Position numbers and translations under genes: made by a program | Shown here: piece after piece, positions 54,056-60,659 of the stretch | Layout of the letters: the number at the start of each line of letters is the position of its first letter | Position numbering within the stretch: position 1 is the stretch's first letter | Source of the DNA: an uncultured Chlorobiaceae bacterium | Lineage (GTDB): Bacteria > Bacteroidota > Chlorobiia > Chlorobiales > Chlorobiaceae | Assembly: GCA_903824045.1 (NCBI GenBank) | Contig: CAIJVD010000001.1 | Coordinates: forward strand, 1 to 60,659 | Length of the DNA stretch: 60,659 nt | Direction: 5' to 3' | Notes under the pieces: model-generated | Databases searched by the model: none | What the model was told of the DNA's origin: nothing | The model's input: the letters and a program-made list of their open reading frames with translations, nothing else

Positions 54056-55072
54056 ATGCGCCGTGTCTTGAAAAACAGATCATTCCTCTCTGCCCTCTTT
54101 ATTATCGCAATCATGCTACCCGGAGCTCTTGCCGAGGCCGCAGAGAGCATATCGCTGCTCAACGTCTCCTACGACCCGACCAGAGAGCTCTACCTGAGCG
54201 AAAATGCGGCATTTGCAAAGCAGTGGAAAAATAAAACCGGGCAGAGTGTTGTCATCAACCAGTCACACGGCGGATCGGGAAAACAGGCCCGCGCCATCAT
54301 CGACGGCCTTGAGGCGGATGTCGTCACTCTCGCGCTCGCCAATGACATCGACGCCATCGCCGACAGCAAGCTGCTTGCCCCCGACTGGCAGAACCGGCTC
54401 CCCTACAATAGCACCCCCTACAGCTCAACGATTGTCTTTGTTGTCCGCAAAGGAAACCCGAAACATATAAAGAGCTGGGAAGATGTGGTCAAGCCCGGCG
54501 TATCGGTTGTCACGCCAAACCCGAAGACCGGAGGCGGTGCCAGGTGGGTCTACCTTGCTGCGTGGGGATACAAGGAGAAGCAGAGCAAGTCCAAAGAGCA
54601 GGCAAAGATTTTTGTCAGGGCTCTCTACAAGAACGTCCCTGTGCTCGACACCGGTGCCCGAGGTTCAACGATGACCTTTACGCAGCGTGGGATAGGCGAC
54701 GTCCTTCTGGCATGGGAGAACGAAGCTCACCTGATTCTCAAAGAGATGGGATCGGACAAGTATGAGATCGTCCTTCCGCCTATAAGCATCCTGGCAGAAC
54801 CGCCGGTTGCCGTTGTGGATAAAAACGTCGAGAAACATGGCACCCGCAAAATCGCCGAAGCCTACCTGAACTTCCTCTATACCCCGGAAGGCCAGGATAT
54901 TATCGGCAAAAACGCCTACCGCCCCCGCAGCCATGCAGCACTGAAAAAATATGCTGCAAACTTCCCGCCAATCAAGCTCTTCACGCTCAAAGAGGTGTTT
55001 GGAGACTGGCGCACCACCCAGAAGATCCACTTCGCAGACGGAGGGATTTTCGACCAGATCACCGCGCCCTAA
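54056..55072 (+). CDS. sbp: Sulfate/thiosulfate-binding periplasmic protein
   Basis: 338 residues from the ATG at 54056, 6 nt after CAGGAG; a frame back to 53972 lacks support. The signal peptide is [20 protein letters not shown]. Family motifs are [13 protein letters not shown] near the mature start, [43 protein letters not shown] and the final NAYRPRS. It captures sulfate for an ABC importer, normally with CysT, CysW and CysA. None of these is adjacent; the next frame is a decayed permease of another subfamily. A terminator follows at 55111. Confidence 0.93.
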   Translation: MRRVLKNRSFLSALFIIAIMLPGALAEAAESISLLNVSYDPTRELYLSENAAFAKQWKNKTGQSVVINQSHGGSGKQARAIIDGLEADVVTLALANDIDAIADSKLLAPDWQNRLPYNSTPYSSTIVFVVRKGNPKHIKSWEDVVKPGVSVVTPNPKTGGGARWVYLAAWGYKEKQSKSKEQAKIFVRALYKNVPVLDTGARGSTMTFTQRGIGDVLLAWENEAHLILKEMGSDKYEIVLPPISILAEPPVAVVDKNVEKHGTRKIAEAYLNFLYTPEGQDIIGKNAYRPRSHAALKKYAANFPPIKLFTLKEVFGDWRTTQKIHFADGGIFDQITAP

Positions 55073-55110
55073 TGATTACCACGTAACAGTCAGAATCGGT
55101 CAGTACAGAG

Positions 55111-55146
55111 AAAAGCCATCCATTTCGGGGTGGCTTTTTCTTTTTT
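55111..55146 (+). terminator. Rho-independent terminator after the sulfate-binding protein gene
   Basis: AAAAGCCATCC (55111-55121) pairs with GGGGTGGCTTTT (55127-55138), with one wobble, followed by TTCTTTTTT. It lies 39 bp after the stop codon. Confidence 0.82.
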
Positions 55147-55219
55147 GGTACAATCAACAAATGGTACTCATACCGTAATCAAGGGGCAAAACATAGCGTA
55201 AAGAGGCGATTGTGGAGAC

Positions 55220-55882
55220 CTGAATCAATAGCAATAATTTGTCGCTGCTGTATCAAGCGGAGAACTTCTGTCGCGCAGCGCAGTGACCATGAAAGTGCTC
55301 TCGATGGGGTACATCGGAGGCATAGCCGCTGCAGCTATCCTCTCCGCCCTGGCTCTGGGCTCCCGTCTCGCTTCCGATCTTCTCGACACCCTGACATCCA
55401 TGTTCAATCTGCTCCCCGCAATCGCCCTGCTTCCGCTGTCTCTGCTCTGGTTTGGGCTGGGCACACCAAGCATTCTCTTCGTCCTGGTTCACGCCGTGGT
55501 CTGGCCTATGGCGCTCAATACGCTTGCGGGTTTTTCGGCTATCAGCCCCACATTAAGGCTTGTGGGGCGGAACTACGGGCTCCAGGGGCCACGATATATC
55601 CTTCTTATTCTTATCCCTGCCGCGCTTCCAAGTATCCTGACCGGTCTAAAAACAAGCTGGGCATTTGCCTGGAGAACGCTTATTGCCGCCGAGCTGGTTT
55701 TTGGGGTCAGTTCAGGATCGGGCGGTCTGGGGTGGTTTATTTACGAAAGGAAAAATCAGCTCGAAACCGACGATGTCTTTGCCGGGCTCTTTGCAATAAT
55801 CCTGATAGGCATTCTCTTCGAAAACCTCATCTTCAGGACCATTGAACGCCAAACCGTCTTTCGCTGGGGAATGAGATCATGA
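55220..55882 (+). pseudogene. Truncated ABC transporter permease (SsuC/TauC-like)
   Basis: The open part (55283-55882, 199 codons from GTG) contains the core of a NitT/TauT-type permease: membrane helices, LPAIALLPLSLLWFGLG, the EAA-like loop (SPTLRLVGRNYGLQGPRYIL, LPSILTGLKTSWAFAWRTLI) and a normal C-terminus. The usual first 50-60 residues are missing. In the same frame upstream, FVAAVSSGELLSRSAVTM still resembles the family pattern before the first helices. It is preceded by LNQ-stop-Q-stop, with TAG at 55229 and TAA at 55235. The gene therefore appears degraded at the 5' end. No matching ATPase gene follows. Confidence 0.65.
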
Positions 55883-55938
55883 AATGACCACTTGGAGCCC
55901 GATCCACTCGAAGGGTTCACCATTCTGCAATCAAACGA

Positions 55939-56316
55939 TTAAGCCCCGAGGAGAGGAATCGTAAAGGTAAAGGTCGCACCGCCTTCAGGGAGGGTGAGGG
56001 CAGTGATTGAGCCCTTGTGTTTGTTGACGATGATGTCGTAGCTGATGCTCAAGCCGAGTCCGGTTCCCTTGCCCAGCTCCCTGGTGGTGAAAAATGGCTC
56101 GAACACCCTGTTTACCACCTCTTCAGGAATTCCCGGTCCATCGTCAGTGACGGAGCAGAAGAGGCTCTCACTCGTTACCCATGTTTTGATCGTGATTGTG
56201 CCCGGAGAGTTGCGCTGTTGTGACTTGATTGCGTGGGCGCTGTTGACAATCAGGTTAAGGAGCACCTGGCTGACCTGTGTAGAGTCGCACATGACTTTCG
56301 GCAACTCTTCAAGCTG
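55939..56316 (-). pseudogene. ATPase domain cut off from the upstream sensor kinase by an amber codon
   Basis: In frame with the 818-codon kinase gene upstream and separated from it only by TAG at 56317-56319. It encodes the rest of the HATPase domain: [38 protein letters not shown] and [21 protein letters not shown]. Alignment with the neighbouring paralog (58977-60488) continues across the stop, whose position matches a Leu there. Independent translation could start only at a TTG (56304), and there is no ribosome site. It is probably a nonfunctional fragment unless the stop is read through or is a sequencing error. Confidence 0.75.
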
Positions 56317-58773
56317 CTACTCAACGGCTGCAACATCGCGATATTCGTTCCTGGCTAAAAGGAGGGACTCACTGATCACCTTGTTGAGGTCACTCGACAT
56401 CAAGGCCCCCTTCTCATTACTGAAGGAGTAGTTGCGCATGCTTTTGGTGATAGCGGTAATGCGCCCGACGCCCTGCTTTGTCAGTTCAAGTGTTTTGGGG
56501 ATGTTGCTGAGCAGATAGTCGATATCGAGGTCGCGTTCTTTATTGCGGAGCCGTATAACCTCTTCGACATCAGCGCTTACTTCGATGTATTTGTCAATGA
56601 TCTCGCGGTAGTCGGCTACCATCTCCTGCAGATCGTGGAAATCAGTCTCCTGATTGCTCTGATTGATGGCGATGAAGTTGAGCGGATTGTTGATCTCATG
56701 AGCGATGCCTGCGGCAAGCTGCCCGATCATCTCCATTTTTGCGGCCTGCTGAAGCTGGTCGGCAAGTTTTTTCTTCTCTTCACTCTCAAGCTTGCTCTCA
56801 ATGAGATCCCATGCCTGGTCGGCAAGTTCGCTGACCCAGGCGATCTCCTCCTCTTGATAATCGCTCTTTTTGTTGCCGACGCCGAACAAGGCAACAACTT
56901 TATTATCGCGTATGACCGGTACGGAGAGCTCTCTCTGAATCTCAACATGACCATCAGGCATTTTGGAGTCACGCATGAGTGATAGAAAATCGTTGTGGAT
57001 GACCGCCTGGCGCTTCCTCACCGCATCAGCCCATAAGCCGGCACTGCTGAGAGGATAGTCCTCACCTTTTTTCCGGACATTTCCGTTATTCAAAAGGGTG
57101 CTGGTCGAGTAGGTCTCGCGGGTAAAGGAGGACTGGTTCTCCCCGACAAAAAACGCGAACGCAAGGGAGCTCTCTGTCAGCCACTCCAATTCGTCGGTGG
57201 TCGCCTGCAAGAGTTCCTGCACCGTCATTCTGGATGCAAAATTGAGGAGACGGATGCGCATCTGGGAGACGCTTTCAAGACGGTTGCGCTGCGTGACGTC
57301 ATGCACAATATCAAAGACAAGATCCTTTCCGTTAATCCTGATTTTCTTGCCGAATATCTCAACATCCCGGATGGAACCGTCAGCTTTCAGATGTCGGGAT
57401 TCCAGATGTATCGCCTCATGAACTCTCCATCCCTCCAGCTCATTGCGCAGCTTTTCAGGGGATGCGGCAGTAAGATCGGTTATCTTCATCGTCCTGAGCA
57501 CCTCAACCGGCAGCCCGTAAAACTCAGCTGCCGACCGGTTGGCATCATCGATTCCGGCAGTTTCAGGATCGAGGAGTATCATGATGGCGGAGTGGTCCTC
57601 AAAAAGTGAGCGGAAGCGATGCTCACTCTCCATGAGAGCGGTTGCCATATGGGTGCGCTCAGTAACATCCTGAACAATATGGTAGAGCACCTCCCTTCCG
57701 CCGTAACTGACCAGACTCGTAAACACCTCGACATTGACCAGCGAGCCATCTTTTTTGACATGAACAAAACTGAACTTCTGCTGCGCTGATGTTCGCATTT
57801 TCAGCAGATTGCCCTTAACGGCTTCAGCAGTTACCGTCGTAATCTTCAGGATATTCATCGCTCCGAGTTCGTCGACTGAATAACCATAAAAGTCGGCGGC
57901 GGCCTGATTGGCATTGAGGATATCGCCAGTGTAGGGATCAAGGAGGATTTTCATCGCACTGTGTTTTTCAAACAGTGTCCTGAAACGCTCCTCGCTCTGC
58001 AGCAGCTCCTCTTCAGCCCGCTTGCGATCAGTGATGTCGACCCCGACACCGACAACACAGGGAGATCCATCGATCATGACCCTTTTGCCTGTCATGAGAC
58101 GCCACTGAACGAGAGTGCCGCAGCTGCGCAACACCCTGAACTCGTCAATCAGCTCCGTGTCATTAGTGATGATATCCTGCATCTTTTCAAGCACACGCGT
58201 TCGATCATCAGGATGGATGGAGTCTGTGGCAAAACTTCCCGACATCTCCTCCTCGGTCTTGCCAAAGGCTGAAACGCGCAGCTCGTCATTCCATGCAACA
58301 AGCCTTGCATTTGCATCAACGATATAAAAAGTTCCAGGGATGGCATTGATGATCTCCCGGGTGAAGAGCTGCTCTTTTTTCAGCAGCTGCCCGATATCGG
58401 TGATATCCTGCGCGATGACCAGTATCCGGTCGACACTGCCATCTATTGATTTGAAGGGATAGAGCGTATGGCGGATGAACCGGCCATTGGCTTTATCGTC
58501 GAAGGTAAAGGGCTTGGCGGTTCTAACACTCTCCCGGAACATTTTCTCTCGATCGGCCACAGAGTCCTTCGGCAGCAATTCGAAAACCTGAGCGCCCAGA
58601 CACTCCTTGAGGGTTTTATTGTGCCGGCGAGAAAAGGCTTCATTGGCATCAAGAACAATCCCCTCGGGGGAGACAAGCAGAACCGAATCCGGAAAGGAGT
58701 GAAATAAACTCAGGAGTGTGGACTCACCGTCTATTCTGGTTACTCCGTCTGGAGCTATGGTATAGAGAGGCAT
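56317..58773 (-). CDS. PAS/GAF sensor histidine kinase, prematurely terminated
   Basis: 818 residues, soluble. Four PAS domains are visible at about 20-130, 135-250, 260-375 and 385-500; several end in DITDRKR- or DVTERT-like sequences and the last two have FYGYSVDELGAM and FYGLPVEVLRTM. A GAF domain follows at about 505-660, and HisKA carries the phospho-acceptor His in GQLAAGIAHEINNPLNF near 690. The protein then stops at an amber codon (TAG, codon 819), just before the ATPase domain, which continues in frame. Without it the kinase cannot bind ATP. The gene is paralogous to the kinase at 58977-60488. Confidence 0.85.
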   Translation of the reverse strand: MPLYTIAPDGVTRIDGESTLLSLFHSFPDSVLLVSPEGIVLDANEAFSRRHNKTLKECLGAQVFELLPKDSVADREKMFRESVRTAKPFTFDDKANGRFIRHTLYPFKSIDGSVDRILVIAQDITDIGQLLKKEQLFTREIINAIPGTFYIVDANARLVAWNDELRVSAFGKTEEEMSGSFATDSIHPDDRTRVLEKMQDIITNDTELIDEFRVLRSCGTLVQWRLMTGKRVMIDGSPCVVGVGVDITDRKRAEEELLQSEERFRTLFEKHSAMKILLDPYTGDILNANQAAADFYGYSVDELGAMNILKITTVTAEAVKGNLLKMRTSAQQKFSFVHVKKDGSLVNVEVFTSLVSYGGREVLYHIVQDVTERTHMATALMESEHRFRSLFEDHSAIMILLDPETAGIDDANRSAAEFYGLPVEVLRTMKITDLTAASPEKLRNELEGWRVHEAIHLESRHLKADGSIRDVEIFGKKIRINGKDLVFDIVHDVTQRNRLESVSQMRIRLLNFASRMTVQELLQATTDELEWLTESSLAFAFFVGENQSSFTRETYSTSTLLNNGNVRKKGEDYPLSSAGLWADAVRKRQAVIHNDFLSLMRDSKMPDGHVEIQRELSVPVIRDNKVVALFGVGNKKSDYQEEEIAWVSELADQAWDLIESKLESEEKKKLADQLQQAAKMEMIGQLAAGIAHEINNPLNFIAINQSNQETDFHDLQEMVADYREIIDKYIEVSADVEEVIRLRNKERDLDIDYLLSNIPKTLELTKQGVGRITAITKSMRNYSFSNEKGALMSSDLNKVISESLLLARNEYRDVAAVE

Positions 58774-58976
58774 GGGGGGCCTTTGTCTTCAATGAGTATT
58801 ACAGAAAACCCCGGAAAAGAAACGGAGGAATATCTTTCTTTGTTGGTCCCGGAAATCAGGGGTTTCGAGAGATTGTTCAGACCTGTAAAGCCTCCCGCTT
58901 CCATGGCCGGCTGCGTCGCGTAACTCAATGTACAAACAGGACTATACATATCCTATTTTTCGTTTCCATTATTTTC

Positions 58977-60488
58977 TCACAGCGTATCGGCATTGGGCAA
59001 CGGAAGCGTGAAGGTGAATGAGGCTCCACCCGCTCTTGATGATGGATCAAGAGTGATGCTGCCATGATGCTGGGTGACAATGATGTCGTAGCAGATGCTC
59101 AGGCCGAGCCCAGTCCCCTCTCCAATTGCTTTGGTGGTGAAGAACGGCGAGAAAACCTTGTCGCGTATTTCATCCGGAATTCCCGGCCCGTCATCGGTAA
59201 CAGAACAATAGAGGCTCCCGTCGGCACTCCATGTCTCTATGGTGACGGAGCCGGGCTCGCGCCTCTTTTGCGACTTTATGGCTCCGATACTGTTCAAGAC
59301 AAGGTTAAGAAGCACCTGGTGGATCTGCGAGGGGTTGCATCTGACCATCTCACGGCTCTCGAGCTTGAGATGAATTGCCGCGCTGGAGGCATATTCGTTT
59401 TTTGAAATGGCAAGAACTTCCTTGACCGCTTTATTGATATCAAAGAGAACCAGGGAATCTGAAATCCCCTTATAGCTATAGCCTCTCATGCTTTTGGTGA
59501 TTTCCGATATGCGCTCAAGCCCCCCTTTCTGCACCTTCAGTATACCGGGAATCTCTTCGAGAAGCGTGTCAAGGGCAAGGTTTTTCTCTTTCTCCCTGAT
59601 CAGCTGAAGATCACTTGAAAGATCGGCGGCTGATTCCGCTTTTTCGATCGTACTCCGGTAGGAGTTCACAAGCTCGGAGATATCATCGAATGCCGAGAGC
59701 AGGTTCCCGTTGTCGATCAGAAGAAAGCTGAGCGGATTGTTTATCTCATGGGATATGCCTGCAGCAAGCTGGCCGACCATCTCCATTTTCTTTGCGTGCT
59801 CAAGCTGCACCTGCAGCTGCTTCTGGTTCTCCTCGGCCATCTTTTTGGCAACAATATCCCATATCTGGTTGGCAAGCATCTCGACCAGCTTGACATCACC
59901 GCTATCATAGAGCGTAGGCTTGTTGCCAATTCCGAAAATAGCCACCGCCTTACTGTCGCGTAAAATGGGGACGACCAGCTCACGAGTCACCACGGCATGG
60001 CCTTCCGGCATCCCCTTGCGATTGGGGAGCACAGCATAATCATTATGGATGACCGTTTTCCGCTGCCGCAACGCATCCGCCCATACACCTGCCTGGTCAA
60101 GGCTGTAGTGTTTTGATTCTTCATCCGCCGTGCACATGCGCCGGAGGGTATTGGTTGACCATGCCTGCATCACGAGCCTCTCCTGGTCTGCATCGACAAA
60201 GTGACAGAAGCCGATAGAGCTCTCCGTTATCTTTTCGGCCTGGTCAAGCGTCTTCTGCAAAAGCTCCCTCACCGAATGGGTCTCTGCCATATGAATCAGT
60301 CGAAGCCTGAAGGTATTGACCAGTTCGAGGCGTTTGCGTGTGGTGATGTCATGGACGACGTCATAGACAAGATCCCTGCCGTCGAGCCGTATCTTCGTGC
60401 CGAAAATCTCGACATCACGGATGGAGCCGTCAGCCCTCCGGTGGCGAAATGACATGATGCGCCGAGAGCGCGACTTCCATTTCATCAT
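58977..60488 (-). CDS. 5'-truncated sensor histidine kinase disrupted by an IS element
   Basis: 503 residues from tandem ATGs at 60488. It begins inside a PAS domain ([17 protein letters not shown], ending [12 protein letters not shown]), continues with GAF (about 60-200), HisKA with His in [17 protein letters not shown] near 235, and a complete HATPase domain ([38 protein letters not shown]). In the same frame upstream of 60488, SSDALEGE still matches the PAS domain of the downstream paralog. That similarity stops at about 60524, where an IS-like end starts. The original gene was therefore longer and has lost its N-terminal sensor part. Confidence 0.85.
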   Translation of the reverse strand: MMKWKSRSRRIMSFRHRRADGSIRDVEIFGTKIRLDGRDLVYDVVHDITTRKRLELVNTFRLRLIHMAETHSVRELLQKTLDQAEKITESSIGFCHFVDADQERLVMQAWSTNTLRRMCTADEESKHYSLDQAGVWADALRQRKTVIHNDYAVLPNRKGMPEGHAVVTRELVVPILRDSKAVAIFGIGNKPTLYDSGDVKLVEMLANQIWDIVAKKMAEENQKQLQVQLEHAKKMEMVGQLAAGISHEINNPLSFLLIDNGNLLSAFDDISELVNSYRSTIEKAESAADLSSDLQLIREKEKNLALDTLLEEIPGILKVQKGGLERISEITKSMRGYSYKGISDSLVLFDINKAVKEVLAISKNEYASSAAIHLKLESREMVRCNPSQIHQVLLNLVLNSIGAIKSQKRREPGSVTIETWSADGSLYCSVTDDGPGIPDEIRDKVFSPFFTTKAIGEGTGLGLSICYDIIVTQHHGSITLDPSSRAGGASFTFTLPLPNADTL

Positions 60489-60523
60489 CTCACCCTCGAG
60501 GGCATCTGACGATTTGACATTAA

Positions 60524-60659
60524 GAGCTTATTCGTAAATAAATTGATCGATACTGGGAAAAACGTTATCTTTCTTCCAAAGGCAAATCATTATTATGGGA
60601 GAAGATGATGGCGAAAACAAAGTCATGGGAAGTATCTGATTCGTTTTGGGGAAAAGTAG
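60524..60659 (+). mobile_element. Left end of an IS5-like insertion sequence (partial)
   Basis: The element seems to start near 60524 (GAGCTTATTCGTAAATA), directly after the point where kinase-like coding ends and next to a TTA(A) sequence that could be the target. An 80-bp AT-rich leader leads to the transposase start at 60605. The right end and the second inverted repeat lie outside the window, so the boundary is an estimate. Confidence 0.6.
60605..60659 (+). CDS. IS5-family transposase, N-terminal fragment
   Basis: Eighteen codons are visible from tandem ATGs (60605, 60608), with GGGAGAAG immediately upstream. The peptide MAKTKSWEVSDSFWGKV matches the conserved start of IS5-family (IS427/ISL2-like) transposases, which typically read K-WEVSDEFW-KVEPLIP. 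The gene runs off the right edge. Codon use is AT-richer than the kinase it interrupts. Confidence 0.7.
   Translation, partial: MMAKTKSWEVSDSFWGKV

Overview
This 60.7 kb window is bacterial chromosome with moderately high GC, dense coding, short operons on both strands and often weak Shine-Dalgarno sites. The gene set (class I fumarase beside a biotin-dependent carboxyltransferase, which could serve a reductive TCA cycle, a PAS/GAF kinase family, a DevBCA-type exporter, and a GH65 phosphorylase) fits a green sulfur bacterium (Chlorobiaceae). That is inference: no rRNA or photosynthesis gene is present to prove it. No tRNA, rRNA or CRISPR array was recognised.

Layout. 1-1 kb: end of a phosphate-uptake operon (pstS, start of pstC). 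1.0-1.5 kb: a non-coding gap with a four-copy 22-bp tandem repeat. 1.5-6.1 kb: a papain-like protease, a patatin-like lipase and a hybrid sensor kinase. 6.3-15.2 kb: housekeeping and metabolism (methyltransferase, phosphoglycolate phosphatase-like HAD, metallophosphoesterase, TrmH, Nudix, TrxB, TrxA, DnaE). 15.3-24.5 kb: GH65 phosphorylase, a zinc-ribbon/leucine-rich-repeat protein, carboxyltransferase, fumarase, Usp, and a low-GC exported thioredoxin-like/DUF1566 pair. 24.6-33.6 kb: a phosphotransferase-P-loop fusion, a ferritin-like/VIT1 transporter, HtpG, a NeuB-like synthase with a KdsC-like phosphatase, inorganic pyrophosphatase and RF3.

33.6-42.6 kb is a metal-handling island. On the plus strand is a tight operon of three genes: an HMA-SafE-cupredoxin fusion, a DUF305 protein and the copper ATPase CopA. 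Convergent to it lie an SO_0444-type metal permease and an ArsR/SmtB repressor, each with a TGA-N8-TCA operator-like dyad near its start. Next come a response regulator and a 7TMR-DISM kinase. The likely logic is that copper is bound or reduced at the envelope and pumped out by CopA, while a second metal is exported by the ArsR-controlled permease.

42.7-53.9 kb: a DUF1848 protein, a Rap1a/Tai-like exported protein, Pal, TatA, a tail-specific protease, a four-gene ABC/HlyD/TolC exporter, an exported Tyr-rich protein, a flavodoxin-fold protein and a DUF1847 protein. 54-60.7 kb is decaying: an orphan sulfate-binding protein, a truncated ABC-permease pseudogene, and two tandem paralogous PAS/GAF sensor kinases that are both broken. 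One has an in-frame amber codon before its ATPase domain. The other loses its 5' end where an IS5-like element begins at about 60524; that element's transposase start runs off the window.
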